Of a DNA stretch of 64,000 nucleotides, positions 1 through 11,689 are shown one piece after another; position 1 is the first letter of the stretch; each line of letters begins with the position of its first letter. The stretch comes from Utricularia gibba (lineage: Eukaryota > Streptophyta > Magnoliopsida > Lamiales > Lentibulariaceae): assembly GCA_002189035.1 (NCBI GenBank), contig NEEC01000004.1, positions 1,488,001 through 1,552,000 on the forward strand. The letters are read 5' to 3'. The notes under the pieces were generated by a model. That model did no database searches, had not been told where the DNA came from, and saw only the letters and a program-made list of their open reading frames with translations. Both the position numbers and the translations under genes were made by a program.

Positions 1-642
1 AAAAACTTTGCCTCGAGAAATACAAGTTCGCACTGGGAGATGTTGTGGCTTTTCGGTAGGTTTTTTTTTACTCCGTGGATCTCCTATTGCCTTGTGATGA
101 AATAATAAGTATGCTGCTCTGTGCTCTTTTTCTAATATTTGGTGTAATGGACATTTGGGTACCCATGTTACTGAATTCTCGAATGAGGGAATGTAGAACA
201 AACACTTGTTGATGTTAAACAGAATTCTTTGGAGGGGTTTCTCCAAAGTTGAAACTATCAGCAAATGAGATGGTTGAGTTGTGTTCACTTTTTCATGCAG
301 TTCGCCAACAAATTCAAAACAAAAACATGTGAAGAGAATTGTTGCGTTGCCAGGTGACAGGATTCATCTCTCATCCTTCGATACCATAAGGGTCCCTGAA
401 GGGCATTGCTGGGTAGTTGGAGATAATGCAGCCTGTAGTAACGATTCAAGATCATATGGCCCGGTATGTTCAATCATGATAACCGCGTTGGCTGCTGCAT
501 GATGAATTAATTCTTTGCATGTCGTTTCTGGGATTTGCAGATACCACTGGGTTTGATATGCGGCCGAGTTACCCATGTCGTGTGGCCGCCTCAAAGAATA
601 GGCCGAGTTGGTGGTAGAAACAACACTTTGCCGCAAGGTTAA
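1..642 (+). CDS. IMP2: Mitochondrial inner membrane protease subunit 2 (IMP2), 3' part only
   Basis: This is the C-terminal part of a family S26 signal peptidase. IMP2 cleaves targeting signals of proteins exported to the mitochondrial intermembrane space. Three exons are visible: 1-55, 301-463 and 541-642, joined by GT-AG introns, with the stop at 640-642. The first reads LCLEKYKFALGDVVAF. The second holds the catalytic-lysine box (HVKRIVALPGD) and the GDN...DSRSYGP box. The third reads IPLGLICGRVTHVVWPP. The catalytic serine exon lies left of the window. Part of this gene is repeated at 14,970-15,590. The product after the PPQRIGRV motif has a short extra tail. Family assignment is firm; the exact subunit follows from the APGD/PEGHCW-type spacing of plant IMP2. 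Confidence 0.88.
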
Positions 643-1780
643 ATTTGGGGTTCAAAGAACATCATTATATCCTGAAGAACAGCACCGTTTCTTTCAAAGC
701 TTATTCGTTTACTGTCTCTTATTACCAGAAGGTGCTGAAAACATTATTGTATGTTGCAACTTCATCTCACAGTTTACAGGAATGAAGATTAGAATTTAGA
801 ACCCTTGGCCATCATCATCACTACATGAAATTCCTAGATAGCCCTCGGTAAGATAAGCCAATCCCTCAAGCACAAGACATCTGGTGTCGTCCTCAAGACT
901 GCTTCCTCTGCATTGAAAGCAGCATCACCAGAGGCTAATATATCCATCCGAGATGCAGATATCTTTGGCAATGTTAGAATATGGAATTCTTCATCATCAT
1001 CATCATCATGGCCATCCAAATGAGGAAGTGCATGATAATGTTCAGTCTGATGAAGCACAGGGTATGCGGAAGATGAGTGCTTCTGGTTGCGAAGAAGAAT
1101 CCATACATGTGCAAGAGCTCGGGGACGATGAGAAATAGGTGATTTCTCCAGCGCTACCGCAGATGCTTTTGACACCAATCATAAATCTGGAATCAGTGAG
1201 ACCACCGCAGAAATTGCCAGAAAATTTCTCAAACCACCTTCCCTGATGCCAGGATCCAAAAGGTTCGCAACAAGATAGAAACACACAGGGAGCTCCTTGA
1301 AACATGTAAAAAACCTTCTCAAACCTTGTCTCAACACAAGCACCAAACGCTTCATCGGAAGAGAATCTCTTGAAAACGAAGGTGGTTTCAACTAAAGCAT
1401 GAAGAGCATTATGCGCAGTGAGGGAGTTAACTCGGTCAAGTTACTTGGTTAATGGTTGAAGCATGCTCAAATGTCAACAAGAGCAGCAAGTTTATCAACA
1501 TCAGAATGGTGTGTTCTTGTAGGAGAGTTCTCAACTGTTTCTGAATATCGAATCACGACATCCTTAAAACGGATTAAAGCTTGTAAGTTGAATTCTATTT
1601 TGGGAGTCCTCGAGCTTAAAACAATTGAAACGAATGCGAGATATTTGACTTCTCAGTCTCCACAAAACAGAGAAAAACATGAACTTGTGTGATCAAGGAG
1701 CTAAGTAGACTGAAAGCATCTTCCACACACGAACGCTGACACTTCGATGGAAGGTTCCTACTGATTTGCAATGATGCCCT
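643..1780. pseudogene. IMP2 3' flank followed by decayed coding-like sequence
   Basis: Positions 643-830 look like the IMP2 3' untranslated region. From about 840 to 1,400 the + strand has exon-like composition and protein-like runs that shift frame and hit stops. Examples are KHKTSGVVLKTASSALKAA (about 865-920), an acidic run EEVHDNVQSDEAQ after a TCA/TCATCA microsatellite at 990-1,010, and SETTAEIARKFLKPPS (about 1,190-1,240). I do not recognise the family. The pattern is that of a pseudogene with at least two frame changes, or of exons of an unannotated gene with introns I cannot place. Nothing clear is seen from 1,400 to 1,780. Confidence 0.35.
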
Positions 1781-2000
1781 GAGCTAAAACAAAAGATGGA
1801 AATTCCTTCTGATTTGCAAGATGATGATGTTTTCTATTTGGTCACTAGATATGGATTTCAACATTGTAATAAATGTTCCCTTCAGTTTTCCAACGGGTGG
1901 AATGCCATAACAAGCACTTTTGATATTGAAGGGATGTTCCTCGTCCCTTCTGAAGTAGAGCAGATGAAGCAATTCTACTGTACAGGTTTGTGCTTCTCTG
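1781..2000 (+). repeat. Second copy of the PITH-gene 3' flank
   Basis: This stretch is about 80 percent identical by eye to 9,288-9,590, which directly follows the stop codon of the PITH-domain gene. Shared landmarks are GATGCYCTGRGCTAAARCAAA, CCTTCTGAYTTGCAAGATGAT, ATATGGATTYCAAC and ACAGGTTTGTGCTTCTC. The PITH coding exons themselves are not present here. It abuts the 3' end of the CHX gene. Confidence 0.75.
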
Positions 2001-2040
2001 GGAAATTCAAATCCTTTTCTTTGTACATGTGTTGCTTGTA

Positions 2041-4652
2041 TCACATGATTGAAAACTCATCATGCAGACCATCTAATTCGCCTCTTAGACTGTGCTGCTG
2101 AATGATCAGAACAGATGCAGTAGCTGAAAAAGCTGACGTAGAGAGGATATCTCCAATAGGGCCGAGTTCAGGGCACTCCTCCCAGTCATTCATCCCCACT
2201 GTCAAGATGGAGTTCACTCTTCCACCTCGTCCGACTATAAAAAGGCCATACTGCCCCTCCAGCGACTGCAGAGTTGAGAACGTTTGCCCAGAGTTGCTAA
2301 GGTACTTCTCCATGTAAGACACATTCCCTATTGCTACATGCCTGTCATAGAATTCTGCAAAGCATTCATCATCAGCTTTCATCTCCTCTTGATGTTCTGA
2401 TGTTTTGGACTTTGCAATGCTGATTATTGATGAAACACTGTCTCCAATGGCTTCCAAGAGAAACCGTATGACGGTAAGTTTCACACTGGGGTGGCAAGCC
2501 AATCGACCGGCATAAGCCAATGCCTCTCTGTCATCTTTACCTCCTATGAAAATTACTGCTGCATGTAGAGATGTTGCTGTGTTCGAGATTGTCAATGCAC
2601 CAAGGCCACGATCCACAAGAATCCCCACAGAACAAGGAGCACGTCGAAGGATCTGTGAAAGATCTCCTTCATGTTAAGTAAAACGAAAAGGGGTTGATTA
2701 GAGAAGCTCTTTTTGTACCTTACGGTTGACAGAACGAAAGCCGGAGTTGCTGACAGTGAGCCTCCCACCGGGTTCCTGTTGCTTGTGAAACGGCAATATG
2801 ATGAGGGAAACCATCAAGTCCTCAGCCAGAATGCACACATCTTGGTGCATGTTGTTCATGGTTGAAAGAGCAAGCATTCTCCGGACACTGATCCCATCAG
2901 CATTGCTCTGCAAGTAAGCATTTACTGCATTGCTTATTTGCTCCCTCATTGCCACCACTGCAGGGTCTGTCACAGTGACTCCAGCATCACCCTCTTCATT
3001 GTGAGTCAATGTGGCTGCAATTTTATCAGTTAGCTCAACCATGTCTGCAACGTACACCAACATTCCCGGCTCAACAGGTCCTCGGGAGATTGCCATAAAG
3101 TTTATGGCGCAAGAAACATCATGGGGACCTTGGAGGCAAACCAAAAGATGAAGCTCGTTTGAAGGATTGTGCCACTGAAGCGCCATTCTTTTTGTGGGCG
3201 ACCGCTTTCTAGCTCGCTTGATGATGCTTGCCACGACTAGTGGGGTGTATATGATGGTTCCAAATGTGGCAAACACCATGGCGATGCTTGTAGCTATACT
3301 TGTGATCTCCATCTGCAGTGAACACAACATCAAAACTGCTCTTTTCATTTGGCAGGTACAAGATGATCATAGAAATGTACAGGGAACAGTGAGCTTACAT
3401 TTGCGGTCATTATAGCCAAATAGACATGAAAATGTCCTTTGACGTTTAGCAGAAGTCCAATGGCAATAGAGTCTTGCCAATGAAATCCCATGATCCCTCC
3501 AAACACACATGTACCAACAACTTTTCCCGTAGTAGCAATCAAGAAAATGAAAATCAATGTGATCCATGTCTTGAACTTTCCAGCTTCAAAGTAAGCCAGC
3601 TGAGCCTCTGTACCAACCCAGAAGAAGAAAAGTGGATAGAAAATAGCTACAAAGAAGTAGTTCACCTTGTTGATCATTAGCTTGGATATCCTCCCTTCTC
3701 TAGGCATGAACACCCCTGCCAAAAACGCGCTCAAGACCTTGTTATAACTGGCAAAAATGGGTGAAAGACTGCATATCATTACAACATATGCCACTGCTAG
3801 GATCAGATGTGATCCCTTCATTGGTTTGCCTTCTGGATTTGAACTGTTTACCCAGTTCATGATAAAGGGAGTCACCTTTGCTGCTAAAGCAATTTGAATC
3901 ACTAAAAGTGAAGTCATGGTTACAATAGCTTTCACGCTCCTATATCGAAATCCGGACAGTGGATCAAAGACCACGAACCCAATGCAGATGAACAGAGTGG
4001 AAACCAAATCAGTGTGAACGCCAGCAGAGACAACAAATCTGCCTATATCAGACTTCCCAATCTTGAGATCTGTTATAATCCTTGTAAGAAGAGGACTGGC
4101 TGTTGTTGAAACTATTACTGATAGACACAAATTGAAAGGGGCACTCGCTGCTTCAGGCACATTAAGGAATGGGGTTAAAAATGAAGCCATAACAAACGTG
4201 ATAAGAACTCCAGTGTAAGCTACTTTGGCCTCAAGGAGATGAATTTGAAGAAAAATGTTGGGATCAACTTCTAGTCCAACAACAAACATATGAAGAACCA
4301 TGGCCACATCTACAATGTACTGCAATGTATTCTGTATCCCCTCACCGGCTGTATGCTTCCGTATAATCGATAAGTTACTCAGCAGCAAACCTACCTACAT
4401 ATACATACATTCTACAGATCATCAGTTTCAGACACCCAAAAAAGGTATTCCTGGATTGGGAAAACTTACAATGCATTCGGAGATGATCCTCGGCTGCGAG
4501 AGGGGGCGTAGCCAAAAGTGTAGAAGGTTGCAAAGGAAAACAATGAAGAAGAAACCGAGCATATACACAGCAATGGTGGCAAGTTTGTAGGTCATTCCAC
4601 CAGTGGTGCAGAGTGCTTCATTTGTCATGTTCCTCAGATTCTGAATATCCAT
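2041..4652 (-). CDS. Cation/H+ antiporter, CHX family (CHX28-like)
   Basis: Four exons on the minus strand (4652-4470, 4394-3399, 3312-2719, 2652-2041) give about 794 residues, the usual CHX length. The N-terminal half is a CPA2 monovalent cation/proton exchanger domain with many membrane segments, including LSQPRIISECIVGLLLSN and AGVHTDLVSTL. The loop NVKGHFHVYLA stands where most CHX proteins have NTRG. The last two exons form the hydrophilic C-terminal regulatory domain, with APCSVGILVDRGLG across the last junction. CHX proteins move K+ and H+ across endomembranes or the plasma membrane. The start MDIQNL at 4652 was chosen because membrane segment one follows closely; an in-frame ATG at 4766 would add 38 residues. 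The CHX28 assignment is tentative. Confidence 0.88.
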
Positions 4653-5099
4653 TTCTTTCTCAGATTGCAATTCCCGATCAAACAAACACCTGATATCACA
4701 ATCTCCCCTTTGGGTTTTTACTTCGATCACAATCACACCAATCTGGTTTTCCTGCGTTCTGCACAAGTCACATGGATTTAGGTGCTTTAGTGGTCAGGAA
4801 GAATTCACAAATTTACATATTATACATATTTTTGGGCCATGCAAAATATAAATATTTATAATTTATTATGGAATGGCGTCAACCTTCTTTCACCTTCCTC
4901 CTTTCTGTCTTGATTGTATGATATTAACTAGATTTCCCATATTGATATTATTTGCTTTTTTATGCTTTTGACAAGCAGGTTCAGCAACAAGTTCTTGATA
5001 TTACTTACCTCAACTCTGCACTCTGGATATTATGAACAGAACTCTGAACTCAATTGTCCAGAATGGTTAACAAGATGAAAACTTTTTAACCCTTTTGTA
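4653..5099. other. Upstream region of the CHX gene
   Basis: AT-rich spacer. It should hold the CHX leader and promoter on the minus strand. No gene is seen. Confidence 0.5.
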
Positions 5100-6760
5100 T
5101 CAGAAGTTGCTATGAGAAATAGCATTACCAGAGGCACAAGGTTTAGGCATAACAAAGAACACAACATGTATTATATATAGCACATCATTTGAAAAAAAAA
5201 CTGTATTTACAAAACTTGCACATTTTATGGATACAAAGCAGCTAAGAACTTTGTACAAAAAATTCCTACGAGATTGTTGATGGAGAAACACCACCGAAGC
5301 AGAAACCACCCGTTGGCAGGTGCTAACTCTTCACAAATACCCCTTCACTACAAGTGTATCCACCGGAGGATTTAGACAAGCTTCCGATTCCTTACTTCAT
5401 GAAATGTTAATCCTAAATCAATGCCTGCAGGCACATCAGAATCCGATACTCAAGGATAAATGAGACTACTGAACAGACTGAGCTTCCTCTTTAAATACGT
5501 ATCTGCAGCGGAAGATAGTTTGTCACTGCAACATCAAAACAAACCCCGTGCCTGACTGAAGGGCCAATCCAAAAATAAGCGCAAGGAGCCAAATTTTTCA
5601 CAGAAGGAAGCATGAAAATCGAAGAGCTTGAAGAAGGCCAGAAAGCTATGTTCAGAAGCCAAGGGTAAAAAATTACATCACAAAGGAGTCAACAAAGAGC
5701 TACCCTTTTTTACATGAGTGATGCGTATGAAACAGAATAAATAAACCCTGTCAAATTTCATGAGTGTGCGCGCAACGCGTTTAAAGAAATATGGTCGATT
5801 CAACGCAAACGCATAGTTTCCGCCATCAAGAACACTACTAAAACAGCGAGTCTTTCTTACACTTCCATGCAAATCTTGTTGTATCATTCTCAAAATCAAT
5901 TCTAAACGCGTGTCTGGAAGAAGCCCATCTACAATATAAAAAAGGACACCGAAAGATCAACGAGCATCCATCACGATTTCAAGCTAAGACTTCAGGCAAA
6001 GACCTTTACAAAACGCAGTCAATAGTGATCTTGTCACAAGACCTTGAATTCAGACAAGCCTTATTAATAATGGTTGAACGCGTCTGTAAAGAACAGTATG
6101 CATAAAGATCCAAAAATATGCTCAGAAGCCAAGCGTAACAAGTTTGTTCATAGAAGAACCAACACAAAGCAAGCTCTTCTCACTTATTAGCTATTCGTCC
6201 TCGCATCAACTCATAGATATGAAATGGGATCCATCAATTGTCTCTAAAAGGCTGAAACCAAGCTTCAGGTTCTTCTCTAGTTTCATCATAGATGAGTCCG
6301 TGAGCCAGGAAATTACCAAATCTCAGAAAACAACAACAACGATCATTGCTAAAAAAAAAAAAAAATCTTTTTCTGCAAAAATATAGCTACTGCAAATTTG
6401 AAGTGAAGCCGTGAGTAGAAACAACTTACTCCAATCGTGATTAGTAGCTCTATATAGGCACCATGCAAAAGGTGGTCTGTGATTGCAAAAATCAACACAA
6501 ACCCCGTGTCTGACTGAAGTGCCATCAATCACAGAGCAACATTGACACGAAAAAAAAAGCTTTTATGGATCTTCAAACTTGTAGAAATCAACAAAATGTG
6601 CACGTAGTGCAGATTTTAAATAGCTACGGCAAACTGAAGATCAACATAGGAATTCCTAAACCCTAACACATTGGGATAACAAAAGAGTTCGGCGTCACTC
6701 AGTCGGCGGCAGCCAGCCACCACCATACGAAAAACAAACCCTAAACCTACTGATACAAGA
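5100..6760 (-). ncRNA. Unexplained, probably transcribed locus with duplicated elements
   Basis: No long ORF is present, yet the composition is not that of AT-rich spacer. Two short elements each occur twice: AAACCCCGTGYCTGACTGAAG (5,541-5,561 and 6,499-6,519) and CAGAAGCCAAGSGTAA (5,652-5,667 and 6,123-6,138). The copy at 6,477-6,534 is closed by a perfect 9-bp inverted repeat (CTGTGATTG / CAATCACAG). On the minus strand a short frame at 5,451-5,372 reads SDVPAGIDLGLTFHEVRN and ends at a stop, so a last coding exon is possible. A telobox (6,738-6,750) and a site II cluster at 7,010-7,130 would suit a promoter firing leftwards. A non-coding RNA host gene is my inference; the strand is uncertain. 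Confidence 0.35.
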
Positions 6761-7135
6761 AGTGCAAAATGTTTGCATATTTATATCGACAGCATCTAAA
6801 AATACCCCAAAATTCCATACGCTATCCAAATAACGGGGCTAAACTGCGCCGCAGCCAACTCAAAAGTTAAAACGCGCTGATTAAAATTACACCGAAATCT
6901 GTGCTAGAATACGCTTGTGATGTCAGATACTAAAATACGCACTAGTCACTCACAGGCCCCGTGAGATCCATGGAGCTAGTCAGGCCTAACCCTTTTAATA
7001 AACTATGGGCCTGGGCTTCTTCCGAGCTTCCGTCCAAGACCTAGTCCACTATTTAATGGGCTTATATAGAGATCTGGCCCATGACCATTTAAAAGGGTGG
7101 GCCCACAAAACAGTTAGTTGGGCTCCATTCACTAA
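6735..7135. promoter_or_regulatory. Site II / telobox promoter island
   Basis: A telobox-like AAACCCTAAACC lies near 6,738. Five TGGGCY or GGCCCA site II elements, which bind TCP factors, cluster between 7,010 and 7,130 (near 7,012, 7,057, 7,074, 7,099 and 7,128). Such clusters mark promoters of housekeeping genes. The island sits 330 bp upstream of the PITH gene start and could serve both directions. Confidence 0.55.
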
Positions 7136-7464
7136 ATACAAGGAAATTTAGATAGCCACGTGGTGTAAAATATGATTATAAAACACGTGACAAATATATG
7201 AAAAGTATCAAGTGAATTGAGTGTGGAATTTATTTATTATAATTGATTTTTAATATTATTTAGTATACGATATTCGTTTTAAATATATTTATAAAATATT
7301 TTAATTTTAGTTATTGAAAATGTATTTATTTAAATTATAAATAACTTAAATATATCATTAATTCAAACTAGCAAAGGTTTGCTGTGAGGCGGAAATTGGC
7401 CCCCGACTTGCGCGCCCTACCCAGGTGTGATTGAAGATATCTCCGCGGAGTAATATAATACAAA
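7136..7464. other. AT-rich leader region of the PITH gene
   Basis: An AT-rich tract to about 7,370 is followed by a GC-richer leader before the ATG at 7,465. No other feature is seen. Confidence 0.4.
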
Positions 7465-9291
7465 ATGGCTTGCCTGCACGATCATAGCTGCGAGGAGCAC
7501 GATTGCTCCTCTGATTGGTCTCTCTACAAGCATATTGATCTTCCAAAGGTGTCATCACTATTTGGATTTTTATATCTTCGTAATTTGTTATGGTGATGTC
7601 TGTTTAGTATTGTAATAATGGATTTCTCACTAAAACAAGTTGAAAAATTTGATTGTGGATATGAATTGGATGTGGGTTCTTTACTTTGTTGTAGAAGAGT
7701 AGCACTTTTCTCCATTTTTTTCTGCGGGTTGCCACCTGGAATGATTGATGCATAATGTGTGTTGATATGAGATTAAGAGTGTCATTCTCACCTTTACATC
7801 TTAGTTATTCATGTGTAGTATATTAATATGCTCGTTTCCTGTTCGATGTCCTTATAAGCTGAAAAGATTCTTGACAAAGTTCTGACAGGCTTGGCTTGTG
7901 TTTAATTTAAAATTACTTTGATAATGGAGAAGGTTTCTGCACTGAACGAAGCTGTAACTGGAAGTGTAAAGTCAGTATTCAGGGCTTGGGAGCAACGTCT
8001 TAATTTAGCGGAGGTACTCTTATACCAGGAACGTGCACCATAGATGGGATGATAGTGTTATGGATTCTGCAGTTGAAGTTGTTTGTGGTGTGGGATATTA
8101 TTCTGGTTTTTTTTTATTTTATATCTGAGGATTATATTCAATTTTTTTTGAATGTGCAGGCTCCCTTGGAAAGCAATGAAGGTGACCCTGAGTTGCTTGT
8201 ATTCATCCCGTAAGTACAATGTACACAATGTTACTGAAAAAACTTGCACCAAGTTAAAACATTTTCTTTCCATCAAGTCTAGTAAAGTTTTTTTTTTTTT
8301 TTCCCATTTCTTATAGCTTTACATCTGATGTTAAAATCAAAAGCATTTCAATTGTTGGAGGTTCGAATGGAACAAGTCCTGCAAAGATGAGAGCGTGAGT
8401 TAACTATTGCATAATTTGCAGCCAGGATGTTGCTCCAACTCTATCAAATCTATTCCACTGACTATTCATTGTTTTTGGTAAAAATAGATTCATCAACAGG
8501 GAAGGCATTGATTTTTCAGACGCCAGTAGTATGCAGCCTATACAGGTGTTATGGTATTAGTGATCTCTCTAGAAGAGTAGTTAATATTTCGTTAGAATAA
8601 ACTTATTTATCAATTTCAGGAGTGGGATTTGGTGGAAAATTTACAAGGACTTTTGGAATACCAGACCAGGTGAAGTCTTTGTATTTTCTTTCAAATAGCA
8701 TAATTGTTTCGAAGATTCCAACAATTAGTGAACTTTTTAGCGAGTCTAGTATTTTTTTTTTCTTATCTGCATAGTCAACAGATATTCAAGATTCCAGAGT
8801 GTGGGAAACATCACTTTGCATTTCCCAGATAATTTCGGTGGAGATTCAACTCAGATATACTACATTGGGTTGAAAGGAGAAGCTACTCAGGTGGTTTTGG
8901 CGCTAGTACATTGTCCAATGCATTCATCATTTTGTATTTTGCTACTCAAACTTACACCCCTTTTGATTTCCACTTGGTGCAGCTTAAGAGAGACGCAGTT
9001 GCTAACATAGTGTATGAACTTATGCCAAATCCATCAGATCACAAGTGTGTACACTCTCCTTGCCTAGATTATTCAAATCTTTGAAAATCTTTTTTTTCCC
9101 AGAAAAAGTTATGTGATAATCCTATTACTGCATATGTATATAGCAACCCATGTTCTTATTTTCCTAAACCTCTCCCCAAGCCTGCTTTCCAATGCATACA
9201 TATGTAGTTCATGATAACAGCATATCTGTAACTTACATTATATGTGGGCAGAACTCGCGCTGAGACAGGAGGTGGCCTTTCAGAAGTGTAA
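7465..9291 (+). CDS. PITH domain-containing protein (PITHD1 homologue)
   Basis: Nine exons: 7465-7548, 7933-8013, 8160-8209, 8317-8394, 8488-8545, 8620-8669, 8782-8890, 8983-9044 and 9252-9291. They give 203 residues. The start MACLHDHSCEEHDCSSDWSL has the Cys/His-rich N-terminus and the 'LYKHID' entry of PITHD1 proteins. The body carries the PITH beta-sandwich signatures LLVFIPFTSDVKIKSI, DNFGGDSTQIYYIGLKGE and ANIVYELMPNPSDHK, and the product ends GGGLSEV. PITH domains are known from the thioredoxin-like TXNL1, where they bind the proteasome; the plant role is unclear. All introns are GT-AG and phases agree throughout. The promoter island at 6.7-7.1 kb precedes it. Confidence 0.93.
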
Positions 9292-9600
9292 TGATGCTCT
9301 GGGCTAAAGCAAAAGATGGATGTTCCTTCTGACTTGCAAGATGATGTATTTACTATTTGGTCATCAGCAGATATGGATTCCAACTTTGTAATAAATGTCC
9401 CTCAGTTTTCCAATGGCTGGAATACCATGACAAGCACTTTGGATTTTGGGCTACAGCAATGCAGTTGATACTATAAATCATTGTGATTGTTTCTTCATCC
9501 CTAACGATGCACTTACTTTCCTTTTGTACTAGAGCAGATGAAGGAAGCATCTTCCCCATTCCCCTTGTACAGGTTTGTGCTTCTCAAGTCCTTTTCTTAA
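9292..9600 (+). repeat. PITH-gene 3' flank, duplicated at 1,781-2,000
   Basis: This region follows the stop codon and is the partner of the copy near the CHX gene. A 50-residue frame from 9,319 (MDVPSDLQDDVFTIW...) is open here, but the other copy has changed reading frame, so I treat it as untranslated. Confidence 0.6.
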
Positions 9601-9670
9601 ATGGGCTTTAGCCAAGTTGGTGTGCTGGCCCATGTTGGGCCCACCCAACCCATCTTGAACTGGACCACAG
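9601..9670. promoter_or_regulatory. Site II element cluster with no obvious gene
   Basis: At least four TGGGCY/RGCCCA elements lie within 60 bp, including ATGGGCTTTA, TGGCCCATGTTGGGCCCACC and AACCCATC. The nearest downstream gene, NDL, begins 2 kb away. Confidence 0.4.
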
Positions 9671-10045
9671 GCTTCTCCCACTGTTCATGGGTGGCCCCAC
9701 ATGAGCAAAATTAGGTAAGTTTTCGTCGAAAGCAAGATCGCCACGTGGAATGCAAATCCAGCAGTTTTCATGTCATTAAATATCTTTATGGGATAGTTGT
9801 GAATGCAAAGAAGCCTGGTGGGCAGGTAGCACGATGGCGACCCACCGGTTGATATACAAATTTGGCATATGTATGTGATTTTTTTTAACCATTGTTTTGG
9901 TACATGAATAAATTATACCAAGTATAAGAGGAGACATATAAAAATAAGATATATGACAGTATAATTTTATCTCAACATTTAATCTTTCATTATTTTATTT
10001 CATATTCATTATATAAATTATTTTGAATATAATTTATCCTACCTA

Positions 10046-10560
10046 TCAAATATCTTATTTTTATTTTCCCATTTAACTATTCCACTTTATACTTTCTACC
10101 AAACACACTCTTAATATATAATAATGGAAATAGTTTGTATATATGATACCCGATCCATAAGTTTCAAGATCTTGATCGTCAAAAACCGACCAAAGATTTG
10201 AAGAACTCAACCGACCCACTAGCAAACATAAGAAATGATTTAAAAATCAGAATATCATATGATATGTGCATGAGAAAATCATTATTTATTATTTTAATAC
10301 ATTAAAAAAAGGAAGCATGATGAAATTTGTAAATGACTAATAATTTGCATATGATCCTCGTTGAGAAGTTTCAAGATCTCCACCGACCGATCAAAGGTTT
10401 GAATAACTCCACCGACCCACCTGCCAATTTATGGAAATATTTAGAAATCAGAATATCATATGATATGTGCATGAGAAAATCGATATTTTTTTTATTTCAA
10501 TACACAAAAAAGTAATATTTTTTTAATCAGAACCCTATGGACGGTGAAACTTCTAAATGA
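10046..10560 (+). repeat. Imperfect tandem direct repeat, period 200 bp
   Basis: Two adjacent units, about 10,130-10,340 and 10,341-10,560, share AAGTTTCAAGATCT, CCGACCCAC and a run of about 35 identical bases beginning AATCAGAATATCATATGATA at 10,246 and 10,446. The surrounding sequence is AT-rich spacer. No terminal inverted repeats or target-site duplication are visible. Confidence 0.75.
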
Positions 10561-11689
10561 CGAATATCCATTACAAATTATGTATTTAAAATTGCTATAA
10601 TAATATTTTTTTTCTTAAGAAATATTAAATAAGAAACAAAAAAAAAAAAAGAATAGTGCCCACTCTTTCCCAATAGGGTTGTCGGTCTCCACGTAAATAT
10701 CCTTGAATTGGGTGACAGTGATTTTTACAATAAGATCGTATTTAATAGAGTTATTTACAATTTAAAATACGTATGCTTATAATTACGTATCTTTGGTTTA
10801 ATTGTTATTGAATATCACCCCAATAATATGTATAAAATTCGAATTTTGTTAATCATTGAGTTCTACTCTTATTTTTATTTATTCTGAGAATATTTATTAA
10901 ATATAATAATATTTAAAAAATGTTAATTATAATCATATAATCTACTTAAATTGATAATTATGTATATTAAGTGTTGTTTGACTGTGTTATGTGGGTCAAA
11001 ATTGGCAATATCGGTAATGAAAGGTTTATTTAGTAAATGGTGCCCAAAAGTGCAATTAATGAAAGAAGAGGGATTTGACGTGAAAAGGAAGGAATTCGTG
11101 AAGGCGAAGGCAAATGGGTGAGAAAAGTGAAGAAGAAGGAGGAGGAGGAGAAGAGGAAGGAAGGGAGGTGTGACTGTCCATGGATCCGATGGGGATGGCC
11201 GACTGACCCGACCCGTTCCGGTAAAGAGTTGGATGGAGGTGGTTAGGGTGACATTCATCCACCACCGCGAAACCCGATGAAAAGTACAATCAGTAGATGC
11301 ACTAAATTCCGTGTAGGGTAAAGGCGTCATTCGACGACGGAATCGGTGTCGGCTGAATTAAAACCGGTGGGATGTAATCAGGAAGTGATTTCAGAGTTGG
11401 GGCCGGGACTGTCGGTGGCTCAGTGAACGTTACAATTTGCGCAAGGATCGATCGTGTCTATTCGTATTTGTTGTTGTTGTTGGAGTTACAGAGAGAGAAA
11501 GTGGGTGACGAGGAAGAAAGAGGAGGAGGATTGGTATATTATTAACCTGAGGCTCTCCGCTCCTTCGCTGCCTCTAGATTTCTGTTCAAGGGAAGCACCG
11601 AAATCAGGGGGATCCCGGATCATTTCTGTTGCTTCTTCCTTTCTTTCTACTTTTGGCGGAACATAAAACACAAGAAAAAGCGGAGCGCA
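10561..11689. other. Spacer and NDL leader
   Basis: AT-rich spacer to about 11,050, then a purine-rich GAA/GGA tract (11,100-11,165) and a GC-richer stretch that probably holds the NDL promoter and 5' leader. No coding region is supported. Confidence 0.5.

Noticed and set aside
953-1138. ORF with a run of six histidines
   Set aside because: The histidines come from a CAT/ATC microsatellite, and the frame does not continue into neighbouring protein-like sequence.
6288-6316. Hammerhead-ribozyme-like motif GATGAGTCCGTGAG
   Set aside because: It matches the core and stem-II loop of hammerheads, but the return strand (GCCAGGAAA) does not pair and the conserved CGAAA is missing.
10923-11330. Minus-strand ORFs rich in Pro, Leu and Ser upstream of NDL
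   Set aside because: They are the complement of a GAA/GGA purine tract in the NDL leader and resemble no family.
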